DNA of 43,574 bases, from positions 1 through 43,574 of the IMG/VR virus record IMGVR_UViG_3300009408_000089; one strand, written 5' to 3'. The stretch is from a virus. The number at the start of each line of letters is the position of its first letter. Positions within the stretch are counted from its first letter, which is position 1. The notes below the pieces were generated by a model. The model was given only the letters and a program-made list of their open reading frames with translations, did no database searches and was not told where the DNA came from. Both the position numbers and the translations under genes were made by a program. Positions 1 to 8,386 of the stretch are shown piece after piece.

Positions 1-6
1 CAACAA

Positions 7-438
7 ATGCAAGAAGGAATTGCATTTGTTGGTGTTTCAAGGACTGATCATAAGTACGAAGTTAGAATTAAACTATCAAATGGATACATATTCACAGGAA
101 TACGTTTTGCGCGGACATTGAATTTTAACTGTGCTACTCGAACTTCGTCACATGATGATATTGCAGATACACCCTCTACAATGACTTCTAAGACCTCGAT
201 AGTAAGTAAGAAAATAAAATTAAAAGCAAGACATGCATTATCAAGATTAAATCAAATAATTGGAGATAGTAGATTAAAAGTAAAAAGAATTGAAAAATTT
301 CATTCAAAAAATGTTAATTTAATGAAACAATTTACTGTTGATAATAAATGTACTCAATTTACGGATATCGGAGCGGAATTATTTACTCAAATTATATATC
401 CTGTAAATAAAGATCCAATCTTGATGGGAGGCACATGA
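7..438 (+). CDS. Hypothetical protein, probably truncated at the window edge
   Basis: The frame is open to the left edge (two more codons precede the first ATG), so the true start may lie outside the window and this may be only the C-terminal part of a larger gene. The visible 143 residues are basic and polar, with no membrane segment or motif I recognise. It sits upstream of a baseplate/tail assembly gene, so a virion structural role is possible but unproven. A gap of about 200 bases follows with only AT-rich sequence and a short ATTCATCT tandem before the next promoter. Confidence 0.5.
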   Translation: MQEGIAFVGVSRTDHKYEVRIKLSNGYIFTGIRFARTLNFNCATRTSSHDDIADTPSTMTSKTSIVSKKIKLKARHALSRLNQIIGDSRLKVKRIEKFHSKNVNLMKQFTVDNKCTQFTDIGAELFTQIIYPVNKDPILMGGT

Positions 439-642
439 AGTAATTCAATCCAACTGTTCATCTATTCATCTATTCAACTATCTAATAAACTAATTTAATA
501 TCTTCTTATGTAACCCAACTATTCAGTAATGAAGTAATTAATATAAATTATTAAATAAATAAAAAAAAGATGAGCTGGGTTTTAGAGAGATAATAAACCC
601 CTTAAAAGCAATATCATAACATAATAAAATTAAAATTGATTC

Positions 643-670
643 TTGACGAATCATAAAGATAAGGTATATT
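643..670 (+). promoter_or_regulatory. Sigma70-type promoter for the baseplate assembly gene
   Basis: TTGACG at 643-648 and TATATT at 665-670 are separated by 16 bases. The predicted start of transcription near 677 leaves a short leader with AGGAG at 681-685 ahead of ATG 694. This rules out the TTG at 643 as a start codon because it is the -35 box. Confidence 0.6.
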
Positions 671-693
671 TAAATTATAAAGGAGTCAAAGAA

Positions 694-1437
694 ATGACAT
701 ATAAAGCAACAGAAGAATTACTATCAAAAATACGAACACCCTCTGAAACGGTAGTTCTCCCGGCAGCAAGTGATGTATATACTAAAGATATAATAGAACC
801 TTCAATAGATGGAAAAATAACAATTCATCCTATGATTACTGAAGATGAGAGACTATTTGCGTCTGCAGCAGCCTTTACTGAAGGAACGGGAATATATGAA
901 GCCATACAAAAACGTATACCAAGCATTAAGCAACCTCGAAAACTTTATTCTCCTGATATATTATTTCTAGTTGCAGCACTTCGGGCAATCTCATTTACTT
1001 CGTTGTATGAAATAAAACATGATTGTACAAAATGCGGAAATGAAATCAATACAACAGTAGATTCAAATACTTTTCAACTCGATGAATATACTAAAGATGA
1101 TCTTGTTAATTCATTAACGCTTTCAAATGGACAACTTCTGAAATATAGGTTTTTGACATTTGACGAGGGAATACGAATTGATAAACAGGATGATATGCAC
1201 GCTGGATATATTGCAAGAATCATTGAAGTTGATGGTATAACCGATCGACATGCTATAACAAAATGGTTTAAAGCTTTACCGTTTAAGCTTCGTTCAGAAT
1301 TATCAGAACCTTTTAAGAAGAAATTGGGCGGCTTCATAACTAATATAAAAATAACTTGCCCTGCATGTAATCATCAAAATGATCATGAGGTAGATATTCT
1401 CGCTGGTTTTTTTACCCAACTGTTGTCCCTGAATTAA
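694..1437 (+). CDS. Baseplate hub / tail assembly protein, T4 gp26/gp51-like
   Basis: The protein of 247 residues carries two CxxC pairs (CTKCGN near the middle, CPACNH near the end), suggesting a zinc site. It resembles the T4 baseplate hub assembly family that includes gp26 and gp51. I chose ATG 694 because AGGAG lies 8 bases upstream. The frame ends shortly after a run of seven T (1407-1413). Reading on in the -1 frame from there adds about 65 residues that look like the usual C-terminal tail of this family (acidic, then a W-F-I-E-R-L helix rich in Lys/Arg). Family assignment is from residue pattern only; a tail assembly chaperone of another lineage is the alternative. Confidence 0.6.
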   Translation: MTYKATEELLSKIRTPSETVVLPAASDVYTKDIIEPSIDGKITIHPMITEDERLFASAAAFTEGTGIYEAIQKRIPSIKQPRKLYSPDILFLVAALRAISFTSLYEIKHDCTKCGNEINTTVDSNTFQLDEYTKDDLVNSLTLSNGQLLKYRFLTFDEGIRIDKQDDMHAGYIARIIEVDGITDRHAITKWFKALPFKLRSELSEPFKKKLGGFITNIKITCPACNHQNDHEVDILAGFFTQLLSLN

Positions 1438-1613
1438 CAACAGTAATAAAAAATCATCGTGAATATATTAATGAAGATATATTCACGTTGTTATATTTTT
1501 ATGAAGGATCTTTCACTTTTTCAGATGTTAATGCAATGAGCACTCCGGACAGAAAATGGTTCATCGAGCGCCTCTTAAAACAACGAAAAAAAGATAAAGA
1601 AAATAAGCCATAA
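1407..1613 (+). other. Candidate programmed -1 frameshift site and C-terminal extension
   Basis: Codons GGT TTT TTT ACC contain the slippery heptamer T TTT TTT at 1407-1413. A -1 shift lets both P- and A-site tRNAs re-pair perfectly. The zero frame stops at 1435-1437; the -1 frame stays open to TAA 1611-1613 and has no start codon or ribosome binding site of its own. This is the arrangement of known tail assembly chaperone frameshifts such as lambda G/GT. I did not find a clear downstream stimulatory hairpin. Confidence 0.6.
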
Positions 1614-1616
1614 ATA
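1609..1616 (+). promoter_or_regulatory. Possible late promoter (CATAAATA)
   Basis: CATAAATAC lies 19 bases before ATG 1635, one base off the T4 late consensus TATAAATA, and is followed by a TAGAGG ribosome site. The window encodes gp55, the factor that recognises such sites. Confidence 0.35.
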
Positions 1617-1634
1617 CATATAGAGGACTTTATA

Positions 1635-1919
1635 ATGATTAAATCTGATTTACTTTCAAAAATACGTCAAATGGATACTTCTATATTAGATGATCCGGAA
1701 TTAAAAAAAATGATACGAAAGGATAACAAACATTTTAAAGAACTCGAAAAACAAAGGTTGAAGGCTAAAAAATTTAATTCATTATTACGAGCTTCTCCCG
1801 CATTGATAGGATTAATTTTAGGATGGCATCATGCAAAAAAACGAACCTCAAGAGCTAAAAATCAATATGATACATATAGACAATTGAGATTTAAAGATGT
1901 TTTGAGGAATTATAGATGA
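1635..1919 (+). CDS. Small basic hypothetical protein with a short hydrophobic segment
   Basis: 94 residues, Lys/Arg-rich, with one hydrophobic stretch (ALIGLILGW, about residues 56-64) that could touch a membrane or pack in a protein core. A TAGAGG ribosome site precedes ATG 1635. It overlaps the gp55 start by four bases (ATGAG), so the two are translationally coupled. No family recognised. Confidence 0.6.
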   Translation: MIKSDLLSKIRQMDTSILDDPELKKMIRKDNKHFKELEKQRLKAKKFNSLLRASPALIGLILGWHHAKKRTSRAKNQYDTYRQLRFKDVLRNYR

Positions 1920-2308
1920 GCACAAAAAAGAGAGCAAATTATTTAAGTAATACACATTTATTGGAAGAACTTAAAATCTATAATGAAACAGGAGAATTTA
2001 CTGATAGATTAGCTCGAATGTTTATGTTGCTGGCAAAAAATGTTTCTAATCATAGATGGTTTCGAGGATATTCGTATGTTGATGAATTGATTAATACTGG
2101 TGTTGAACTGTGTACTCGTAAGATTGATAAATTTGATATAAGCAAAGGATCAAATGCTTTCGCTTATTTTACTCAGATAGCATGGAACGGAATGAGGCAG
2201 TTTTGTATAGCTGAAAAGAAACAACAGGATATTAAAAATGCTCTGTTGTTAGAAAATAATGTGGATCCATCATTTAATTTCAAAGAAAAGGCAAAAGAGA
2301 ATTATTGA
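1916..2308 (+). CDS. 55: Late transcription sigma factor, T4 gp55-like
   Basis: The 130-residue protein matches the core of gp55-type sigma factors: an aromatic stretch W-F-R-G-Y-S-Y followed by DELI, then KIDKFDISKGSNAFAYFTQ, the region-2-like segment expected to contact the -10 element. T4 gp55 has 185 residues, so this is a short version. In T4, gp55 directs host RNA polymerase to TATAAATA late promoters with help from the sliding clamp; both the clamp (31.2 kb) and several such sites occur here. Confidence 0.85.
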   Translation: MSTKKRANYLSNTHLLEELKIYNETGEFTDRLARMFMLLAKNVSNHRWFRGYSYVDELINTGVELCTRKIDKFDISKGSNAFAYFTQIAWNGMRQFCIAEKKQQDIKNALLLENNVDPSFNFKEKAKENY

Positions 2309-2311
2309 TTA

Positions 2312-2339
2312 TTGACATATTGGAAATATCTTATATTAT
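2312..2339 (+). promoter_or_regulatory. Sigma70-type promoter immediately before gp47
   Basis: TTGACA at 2312-2317 and TATTAT at 2334-2339, spacer 16. The predicted transcription start falls at or within a base or two of ATG 2346, and no Shine-Dalgarno sequence is visible, so this transcript could be leaderless. Confidence 0.55.
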
Positions 2340-2345
2340 TATCGT

Positions 2346-3362
2346 ATGCAAATTTTAACTTTTTCAGATATTCATTTTGGTTCTCATCAAAATTCTCTAT
2401 CATATAACAAAGCTGCCCTGAGAACAGTTGAAGAGTATATCCAATTATGTAAACAATCCCATATTAAATATGGTGTATTTCAAGGTGACTGGCATAATCA
2501 TCGAATTACTATAGATGTGCAAACTTTACACTATAGTAGAATGGCTCTTCAAAAATTGAATCAGTATTTTAAAAGTGTTGATGGAAGACTTTATTTTTGT
2601 TTAGGGAATCATGATCTGTATTATAGACGCAATCGTGATATAAACAGTTTACCTTTTATAACAGAAAATTTAAGACACATTGAAGTTATTTCCGAACCAC
2701 TTGTGGAGATATTCACAGACAAAAAGATATTATTTTTGCCTTGGTTAACACCTTCAGATGACCTTCCGAATATTTTAGGCAATAGTGATGCCAGTATATT
2801 GATAGGCCACCAGGAGTATTCTGGATTTAAATGGAACATCAATAGTAGTGCTTTGACAATAGGAATATCTCCTTCGATGGTTAAGCATTTTAAGCTGGTG
2901 CTCAGTGGGCACTATCATTCACGTCAGAAGAAAGGAAACATAGAGTACATCGGTTCTTGCCTCCAGATGAACTTTGGTGATTGTAATGAAAAGCGTGGAT
3001 ATACGTTGGTAAATTTGAGTAATTATACAACAGAATTTATTGAAAATACAACTGCTCCTAAGTACTATAAAATACCAATGAGTCGTTCAGTCACTGAACT
3101 TGGAAAAATTGAGGGAAATCATATAAAAATAATTGAAGATATTGTTTTTGATTATGAAAAACGAATCCATTATCTTGAATTGATAGAAGCAAAGAATCCT
3201 GCTTCATTGGTAGTAGAGCCAATTAATGAATATGATGAGGAAGAGGTAATTGAAGCTGATGAAATTGAAGAGGTTGATACTATTCTTATTGATCTTCTTT
3301 CGAATCATATTGAAAGGAAAGACAAAAAAGAGCTTGTAGAAACTCTGAGGGCTTATCTATGA
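2346..3362 (+). CDS. 47: Recombination endonuclease subunit gp47 (SbcD/Mre11-like)
   Basis: 338 residues, almost exactly the length of T4 gp47. The metallophosphoesterase motifs appear in order: D8-x-H10, GDWHNH (47-52), GNHD (87-90), GH (154-155) and SGHYHS (187-192). With gp46 it forms the nuclease-ATPase that resects DNA ends for recombination-dependent replication and helps break down host DNA. It overlaps the gp46 start by four bases. A promoter abuts its ATG and no ribosome site is seen. Confidence 0.95.
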   Translation: MQILTFSDIHFGSHQNSLSYNKAALRTVEEYIQLCKQSHIKYGVFQGDWHNHRITIDVQTLHYSRMALQKLNQYFKSVDGRLYFCLGNHDLYYRRNRDINSLPFITENLRHIEVISEPLVEIFTDKKILFLPWLTPSDDLPNILGNSDASILIGHQEYSGFKWNINSSALTIGISPSMVKHFKLVLSGHYHSRQKKGNIEYIGSCLQMNFGDCNEKRGYTLVNLSNYTTEFIENTTAPKYYKIPMSRSVTELGKIEGNHIKIIEDIVFDYEKRIHYLELIEAKNPASLVVEPINEYDEEEVIEADEIEEVDTILIDLLSNHIERKDKKELVETLRAYL

Positions 3363-4105
3363 AGATACAACTTAAATCCTTAGCATTACAAAATTTTCTG
3401 CGGTTTGGTAATTCACCTCAAACATTCAATTTTTCTAATATTGGTAAGCATCTTATCATGGGGAAATCTTCAAGTGGAAAGAAAAATGGGGTAGGAAAAT
3501 CAACCATCCTCGATGGAGTATCATATGCCTTGTTTGGTAAGCCGCTTCGTAATATTAATGTGGGAAGTATAGTAAATGATCTAAATAAATCCAATTGTAT
3601 TGTAACGCTCGATTTTGTGGTTAATAGTGAAAAATATAAAATTATTCGTGGAAGGAAACCGGATAAGATTTGCTTGATGAAAGGCAGCAAGGATATTTCA
3701 AAAGCTGTAACATCAGAAATTAACAAACAGATTGAGGATCTTATTGCTATTGATTATCGAACATTTCAATATTTGATTGTATTCTCCGCTAATAGTATGA
3801 TTCCTTTCTTTGATTTGTCAAAAGAGGAAACACGCAAAATAACAGAACGTATTCTTGGTTTGACAAAACTGTCAGATATGCGAAATGAAATGCGAAATCG
3901 AAATTCCGTATTGGCAAAAGAATATGCGGTTGAAACAGCTAGGGTTGGTTTTTTAAAAAATGCTAATGAAACAGCAGAAAGATTAATAGAAGAAAACAAA
4001 CGTGATATGCAGAATTGGGAACAACAGCATGAGACGAAATTAGCTGATTGGGAAGTTACCCAGAAGAACAAGATTGCTGATTGGGAACCAGAGTTTGTCA
4101 AATAA
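3359..4105 (+). CDS. 46: Recombination endonuclease subunit gp46, N-terminal part (SbcC/Rad50-like)
   Basis: Carries the N-terminal ATPase lobe with Walker A (GKKNGVGKST near residues 39-48), the Q-loop region, and the first part of the coiled coil ending in a repeated K-[LI]-ADWE motif. The frame stops at 4103-4105, well before the zinc hook, so alone it cannot be a working Rad50-type ATPase. Deleting one C in GGAACCAGAG near 4088 joins it to the next frame as ...ADWEQSLSNKL, which reads as continuous coiled coil. A single-base insertion, assembly error or +1 recoding are the options. Confidence 0.85.
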   Translation: MKIQLKSLALQNFLRFGNSPQTFNFSNIGKHLIMGKSSSGKKNGVGKSTILDGVSYALFGKPLRNINVGSIVNDLNKSNCIVTLDFVVNSEKYKIIRGRKPDKICLMKGSKDISKAVTSEINKQIEDLIAIDYRTFQYLIVFSANSMIPFFDLSKEETRKITERILGLTKLSDMRNEMRNRNSVLAKEYAVETARVGFLKNANETAERLIEENKRDMQNWEQQHETKLADWEVTQKNKIADWEPEFVK

Positions 4106-5300
4106 ATTACATGAATATGATTCAGTAGATGTTATTCGACAAAAGGAACTGCATGAAGCAATCCAGAAGGAAGAAGAACAACTTCTTAGTGCTAACAATC
4201 AAATTCAAACATTGGAGCGGGAGAAGGATTCGTTACAAAGTAATATCAAGGTTAGTCAGAATCAGCTTGAAGGATTTAAGAAGGAGAACAATACCCAACA
4301 GTTGCAGGTTGATTCATTAAAACAAGGAGTATGTCCAACTTGTAAGCAATCACATGTTGACGAAAAGTTAATTAAACACTTATCAGTTGAACTACAAAAT
4401 CGAACTTTAGCAATAAAAACATTGGATTCTGAATTGAAGAACCATCAAGTTGAATTATCAAAATTAGATAATAATATAACTGATGCAGAACGTAAAATTA
4501 TAAATTTGAAGGGAATCAAAGAAGAGCTATCAAAACTTATAACTCACCCATTGAATGAATTACTTCAAATTGAACAAAAGAAAGTTTCTTTGAGAGACGC
4601 AGTTAGTATTTTGGAGAAGGAGAAAGCTCCGGAAGTTAAGGACATCAATCCTCATGAGAATATTGAAAATCCCTACACAGATGAAACAAATCCACATGAA
4701 GGTTTATCAAATCCTTATACAAATGAAGTAAATCCGTATTCATCGGTTATATTGCCTGAGATTATTCCAGTTGATTATGATACTATCAATAACATGGAAA
4801 ATGAAAAAGATCGGTTAGATTATTTGATTAAGTTCTTGGATACAAATGGATTAGCTAAGAAAACTTTAGTTGCTAAGAATATCCCATTTTTAAATTTGAG
4901 ATGTAATCATTATCTCCGTCTACTGCAATCCGAACATAAATTAACATTTATGTCAGATTTTTCTGCTACCATAACTGTAGGACCAAATGAAATTCCATTT
5001 GGCGGATTGTCAATGGGAGAAAGACAACGGTTGAATTTGTCTATCTCATTAGCGTTTCGAGACATTGTTGAGCGTTCCGCTGGAAGCACATTCAATGTTC
5101 TGTTTTTAGATGAAATTTTGGATAGTTCACTTGATACACAAGGAATTCAGGATTGTATGAAAATCATCACAGAATTCGCAAGAAACACAAGTGTTTATGT
5201 GATTTCTCATCGTCCGGAAATTATTGACGATTTTGATGATCTCATCATAATAGAACGAAAGAATCAATTTTCATCAATAGTAACGGATGGTGAATTATGA
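4074..5300 (+). CDS. 46: Recombination endonuclease subunit gp46, C-terminal part
   Basis: Contains the second coiled-coil arm, the zinc hook CPTC (87-90 of this frame), the ABC signature GLSMGERQR (311-319), Walker B NVLFLDEILD (341-350) and the switch histidine (379). The only in-frame start near the beginning is TTG 4074 with a weak AGAAG upstream, so independent initiation is doubtful. Most likely it is the continuation of the frame ending at 4105. An unusual run of NPHE/NPYT units (about residues 191-222) lies between hook and ATPase lobe. Combined length would be about 640, against 560 in T4. Confidence 0.85.
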   Translation: MLIGNQSLSNKLHEYDSVDVIRQKELHEAIQKEEEQLLSANNQIQTLEREKDSLQSNIKVSQNQLEGFKKENNTQQLQVDSLKQGVCPTCKQSHVDEKLIKHLSVELQNRTLAIKTLDSELKNHQVELSKLDNNITDAERKIINLKGIKEELSKLITHPLNELLQIEQKKVSLRDAVSILEKEKAPEVKDINPHENIENPYTDETNPHEGLSNPYTNEVNPYSSVILPEIIPVDYDTINNMENEKDRLDYLIKFLDTNGLAKKTLVAKNIPFLNLRCNHYLRLLQSEHKLTFMSDFSATITVGPNEIPFGGLSMGERQRLNLSISLAFRDIVERSAGSTFNVLFLDEILDSSLDTQGIQDCMKIITEFARNTSVYVISHRPEIIDDFDDLIIIERKNQFSSIVTDGEL

Positions 5301-6073
5301 TTATATCTACGAGGGAATGTAAATGTTCAGTTTGTGAAGCATCCATACGTATTGCAATAGAAAGCGGGAGTGATGTACCACGGAATATTTTATGTCATAG
5401 ATGTAACCATCGGAACACAATAAAAGAACAGGAAGAACATACTATTCGTGTATTTGGTGTGGTAAAACCAAACGACGCGGCAATGATCTTATTCCCGGAG
5501 AATACAAAAATGATCGCCGGAATTGATTATTCTTTAAGTAGTCCATGTATTTGTATAGCCAATGAAAGAAAACCGTTTTCCTTTGAATCATGTAAATTTC
5601 TATGTATGGTTAAGAGTAAAAGATTACCTTCACAGATAAAGAATATAAAAATCATTCAAAATTATGATTCATTCTATCCTCAAATGCATCGATATCAATA
5701 CTTGGCGTCAAATACAGCGTGCTTTTGCGTTCGTAATGGAGTGCAAACTGTACTAATTGAAGATTATGCATTTGCCGCACATGGAAGAGTATTTCACATT
5801 GGAGAAAATTGTGGAATTATGAAAAATCTATTATCTTTATACGGCGTCCAAATGGAAACTGCCGCTCCGGCTACTATTAAGAAATTTGCAACGGGTAAAG
5901 GGAATGCAAATAAAAATGATTTATTTGAAAAATTCAATGAAGAAACAGGAGTGAATTTATTAGATTTACTTAAATTGAAAAAAACTAAACATCTTCCTGC
6001 TCCGGTAACTGATATAGTAGATGCGTATAATTTATGTCATTATTATTATCAAAGGAAAAGAAATGTGGCCTAA
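5297..6073 (+). CDS. Zinc-ribbon RuvC-like nuclease (probable Holliday-junction resolvase)
   Basis: 258 residues. The N-terminus has four cysteines (C8/C10, C13 and CHRC at 33-36) that form a probable zinc ribbon. The rest has an RNase H fold pattern: GIDYSL with D77, then LIEDYAF with E155, and DIVDAYN with D239 and D242, the expected order of RuvC-family acidic residues. A KGNANK segment is typical of the RuvC loop region. T4 resolves junctions with gp49 instead, so this is a different solution. ATGA overlap with gp46 places it in the same recombination operon. Confidence 0.75.
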   Translation: MIISTRECKCSVCEASIRIAIESGSDVPRNILCHRCNHRNTIKEQEEHTIRVFGVVKPNDAAMILFPENTKMIAGIDYSLSSPCICIANERKPFSFESCKFLCMVKSKRLPSQIKNIKIIQNYDSFYPQMHRYQYLASNTACFCVRNGVQTVLIEDYAFAAHGRVFHIGENCGIMKNLLSLYGVQMETAAPATIKKFATGKGNANKNDLFEKFNEETGVNLLDLLKLKKTKHLPAPVTDIVDAYNLCHYYYQRKRNVA

Positions 6074-6452
6074 AGAACTCAAAAAACTTGGATACCATGA
6101 ACTTGATGTCAATCTATTTAAAAAAGATCATGTTGTTATTGTAGACAAAAACATGTTGTATGTACCGGTTACAACTCCTCCTGAATCCCTTATGCCTCTT
6201 ATCGACTTGGTAAACGAGACTTTGAAATTAAAGCAAGTTTTTATTTTTTCTAAATCAAAAGAGAAACCTTTATTATTTCCGGCAGATGTGGAATGGAGTA
6301 AAACAATAATACCTATTTTGAAATTTTTGAATTTTCCTACAACTTTATTTATTAGTTGCATGGCGGAATGGTTTCCTAATATACGATATGCTGATCCAAT
6401 TTCAACATTTGGACGAAATTTTGAAGGTGAATGTTTTGTTACGTTTCATTGA
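6063..6452 (+). CDS. Hypothetical protein
   Basis: I place the start at ATG 6063, preceded by AAAGGAA, giving 129 residues beginning MWPKELKKLGYHELDV; an earlier ATG at 6021 lies inside the upstream gene with no ribosome site. No recognisable motif; hydrophobic patches look like an alpha/beta fold. It is the last gene of the recombination group before the next promoter. Confidence 0.55.
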   Translation: MWPKELKKLGYHELDVNLFKKDHVVIVDKNMLYVPVTTPPESLMPLIDLVNETLKLKQVFIFSKSKEKPLLFPADVEWSKTIIPILKFLNFPTTLFISCMAEWFPNIRYADPISTFGRNFEGECFVTFH

Positions 6453-6463
6453 TTAAATTTTTC

Positions 6464-6491
6464 TTGACTTTTAATTATGATTATATATAAT
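6464..6491 (+). promoter_or_regulatory. Sigma70-type promoter
   Basis: TTGACT 6464-6469, TATAAT 6486-6491, spacer 16. It serves the gene at 6523, whose ribosome site GAGGAGA lies at about 6511. Confidence 0.75.
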
Positions 6492-6522
6492 TGGTACTAG
6501 AAAACAAGTCAGAGGAGATAGG

Positions 6523-7344
6523 ATGACTGATTATTTCAGTGCACAAATAACAGATCAACAGATGGATGAGATGAGAAAGCAATTAGCGTTGATAGGTGAA
6601 GTATTGCCCTATGATAAATATTTGGCAGCATATCATTTTTTACAACCCCATTTGATTAGTAGTGATAATTATAATGATTTGTTAGAACGAAGAAATAAAG
6701 CAAAAATTAAACAATCTTCCGAACTTAATCATGGAACGCCTGAAAAAAGAAAGATTTCCTCACATAAGATTCCGGTTAAGACATTTGAAGAAAAATGTGA
6801 TATTATGTTAATGGAAATGGAAAATGGACAATTCACTTGTCTCGAAACAATCAACCCAAAACAAGCTGCTTATCTTCGTAAATACATGGAAGAGAACAAA
6901 TGTGAGGAAAGTATCACTCAAGAACCCATTTGGTATAAAATTTATTCTAAGTTAGAATCTTTTATAATAAGCAAGACAGCTAATTCTGCAAAGCAAATCA
7001 AAAAGAGATGCGAACAATTTGATTTGCTTTCTGAAGCACACGGATTTAGAGGGTTACCTGCAAAAGAATTATTTTCACCCTCACACACGTTCGTATTTTA
7101 CAATGTTAAATATAATCAGTTAATAACAGCAACAGTTGGAGATCCTATTAATCGATGGAAAGGTCAAGTAACTTTAGTTGGTGATATTCAATCAATATCT
7201 GTGAGACCAAAATTATTACCGGATTTACTAACAGCAAGATCTTTGAAAACAATGCAAACAATATTTCCTAATCGTAAAAAGCAACTTCTTCCTGCATTAC
7301 GAATGAGGCCTACATTAATTTTGTTAAAGAAGTTCAAAAACTGA
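6523..7344 (+). CDS. Hypothetical protein upstream of RNase H
   Basis: 273 residues, basic, without membrane segments. Strong GAGGAG site and promoter upstream. A central part rich in Lys/Glu is followed by a compact C-terminal region with FVFYNVKYNQL and a run of beta-like residues. I do not recognise the family. TGATG overlap couples it to the following RNase H gene, suggesting a role in replication or nucleic acid processing, but that is inference. Confidence 0.55.
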   Translation: MTDYFSAQITDQQMDEMRKQLALIGEVLPYDKYLAAYHFLQPHLISSDNYNDLLERRNKAKIKQSSELNHGTPEKRKISSHKIPVKTFEEKCDIMLMEMENGQFTCLETINPKQAAYLRKYMEENKCEESITQEPIWYKIYSKLESFIISKTANSAKQIKKRCEQFDLLSEAHGFRGLPAKELFSPSHTFVFYNVKYNQLITATVGDPINRWKGQVTLVGDIQSISVRPKLLPDLLTARSLKTMQTIFPNRKKQLLPALRMRPTLILLKKFKN

Positions 7345-8303
7345 TGTATGATTATTTGTTAATTGATGCAACAAATCAATTTGCTCGTGCTCGTTATGCA
7401 GCACAATCTTCTAGTTTACTGAATCCATTAGAAGAACATCACTATAATCAATTGAAAAAATTAGAAGAACGCACTGAGCAAGAACAAAAAGAATTTGAAT
7501 TTTTACGCAATGAATTACAATCTGCAACAATCGGGTTTGCTGTACATCTTTTCTTTTCTATCATATTTTCTTCCGTACAAAAATTTCCAGCAAAAAAATT
7601 GGTGTTGGCGTGGGATAAAGGATCATGGAGGTATAAAGTTTATCCGGATTACAAATGTTCAAGAAAAAAGAAAAGACAAGAACAAAATCAAACAGAGAAA
7701 GAATTTCAACAAAAATATTATGATGCAATGAAACATGTAATTGAACAATTCAATTGCACCAATATTATTAATCTTCATATAACAGAATGTGAAGCTGATG
7801 ATATTATCGGTGTTCTATGTACTGCACCCAATAAATCCATTATGATCATTACGTCAGATTCAGATTTTCATCAACTTTTGATGATGCCATGGGTGTCGAT
7901 TTATGATCCGATTAAAAAACAAAAGATATTGAAAACGATTGATGAAGCTAGATATTCTCTTTTGGAAAAAATAATAAGAGGTGACACAACTGATAGCATT
8001 CCATCATCTTATCCTCGTTTACGTAAAACAAAAATTCAACATTGGAACGAAAATCCTGTTGATATGATAACGGAATTGGAACATAATGAAGCATTCAATC
8101 AAAAATATAAACGTAACAAAAAATTGATAGCGTTTACTGAAATACCTTCTAAACAGCGTCTCGATATATTTAAAGCCTTTACAATGCAAATGTGCAAGGA
8201 GAAAAATATATATTCTTTATCTGATTGGGTTGGTTTTTTGAAACAATATAAATTGAAGCAACTTATTTCAGAATTAGATAAAATACACAAATTTTTATAT
8301 TGA
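7344..8303 (+). CDS. rnh: RNase H / 5'-3' exonuclease of the FEN-1 type (T4 Rnh-like)
   Basis: 319 residues, against 305 in T4 RNase H. Metal-binding acidic residues occur in family order: D8 in LLIDATN, D in AWDKG followed by the basic SRKKKR helix, ECEADDIIG, TSDSDFHQ, and GDTTDSIPS. The enzyme removes RNA primers and adjacent DNA from Okazaki fragments. It acts with gp32, polymerase and ligase; gp32 and polymerase are in this window. No ribosome site of its own is needed because it is coupled to the upstream gene. Confidence 0.88.
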   Translation: MYDYLLIDATNQFARARYAAQSSSLLNPLEEHHYNQLKKLEERTEQEQKEFEFLRNELQSATIGFAVHLFFSIIFSSVQKFPAKKLVLAWDKGSWRYKVYPDYKCSRKKKRQEQNQTEKEFQQKYYDAMKHVIEQFNCTNIINLHITECEADDIIGVLCTAPNKSIMIITSDSDFHQLLMMPWVSIYDPIKKQKILKTIDEARYSLLEKIIRGDTTDSIPSSYPRLRKTKIQHWNENPVDMITELEHNEAFNQKYKRNKKLIAFTEIPSKQRLDIFKAFTMQMCKEKNIYSLSDWVGFLKQYKLKQLISELDKIHKFLY

Positions 8304-8339
8304 AGTATGTCCTAGTACATATTTTAGATAAAAATGGCT

Positions 8340-8372
8340 TACAATCGATTGTATAGCCATTTAGACTATATT
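8340..8372 (+). promoter_or_regulatory. Palindromic operator-promoter element, copy 1
   Basis: A perfect 14-base palindrome TACAATCGATTGTA (8340-8353) lies exactly 27 bases upstream of TATATT (8367-8372), occupying the -35 region. Flanking AAATGGCT and AGCCATTT extend the dyad with one extra base. The same palindrome at the same distance from TATATTAGA recurs at 26705. No normal -35 box is present, suggesting a phage regulator binds here. Confidence 0.6.
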
Positions 8373-8386
8373 AGAAAGGAGTTGTT

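Noticed and set aside
643-693. TTG at 643 as the start of the baseplate assembly gene
   Set aside because: It is the -35 box of a good promoter, and AGGAG with ATG 694 lies just downstream.
3418-4101. Minus-strand ORFs inside gp46 (and similar ones elsewhere, such as 29728-29976 and 39008-39397)
   Set aside because: They are opposite-strand shadows of clear coding regions with no promoter or ribosome site.
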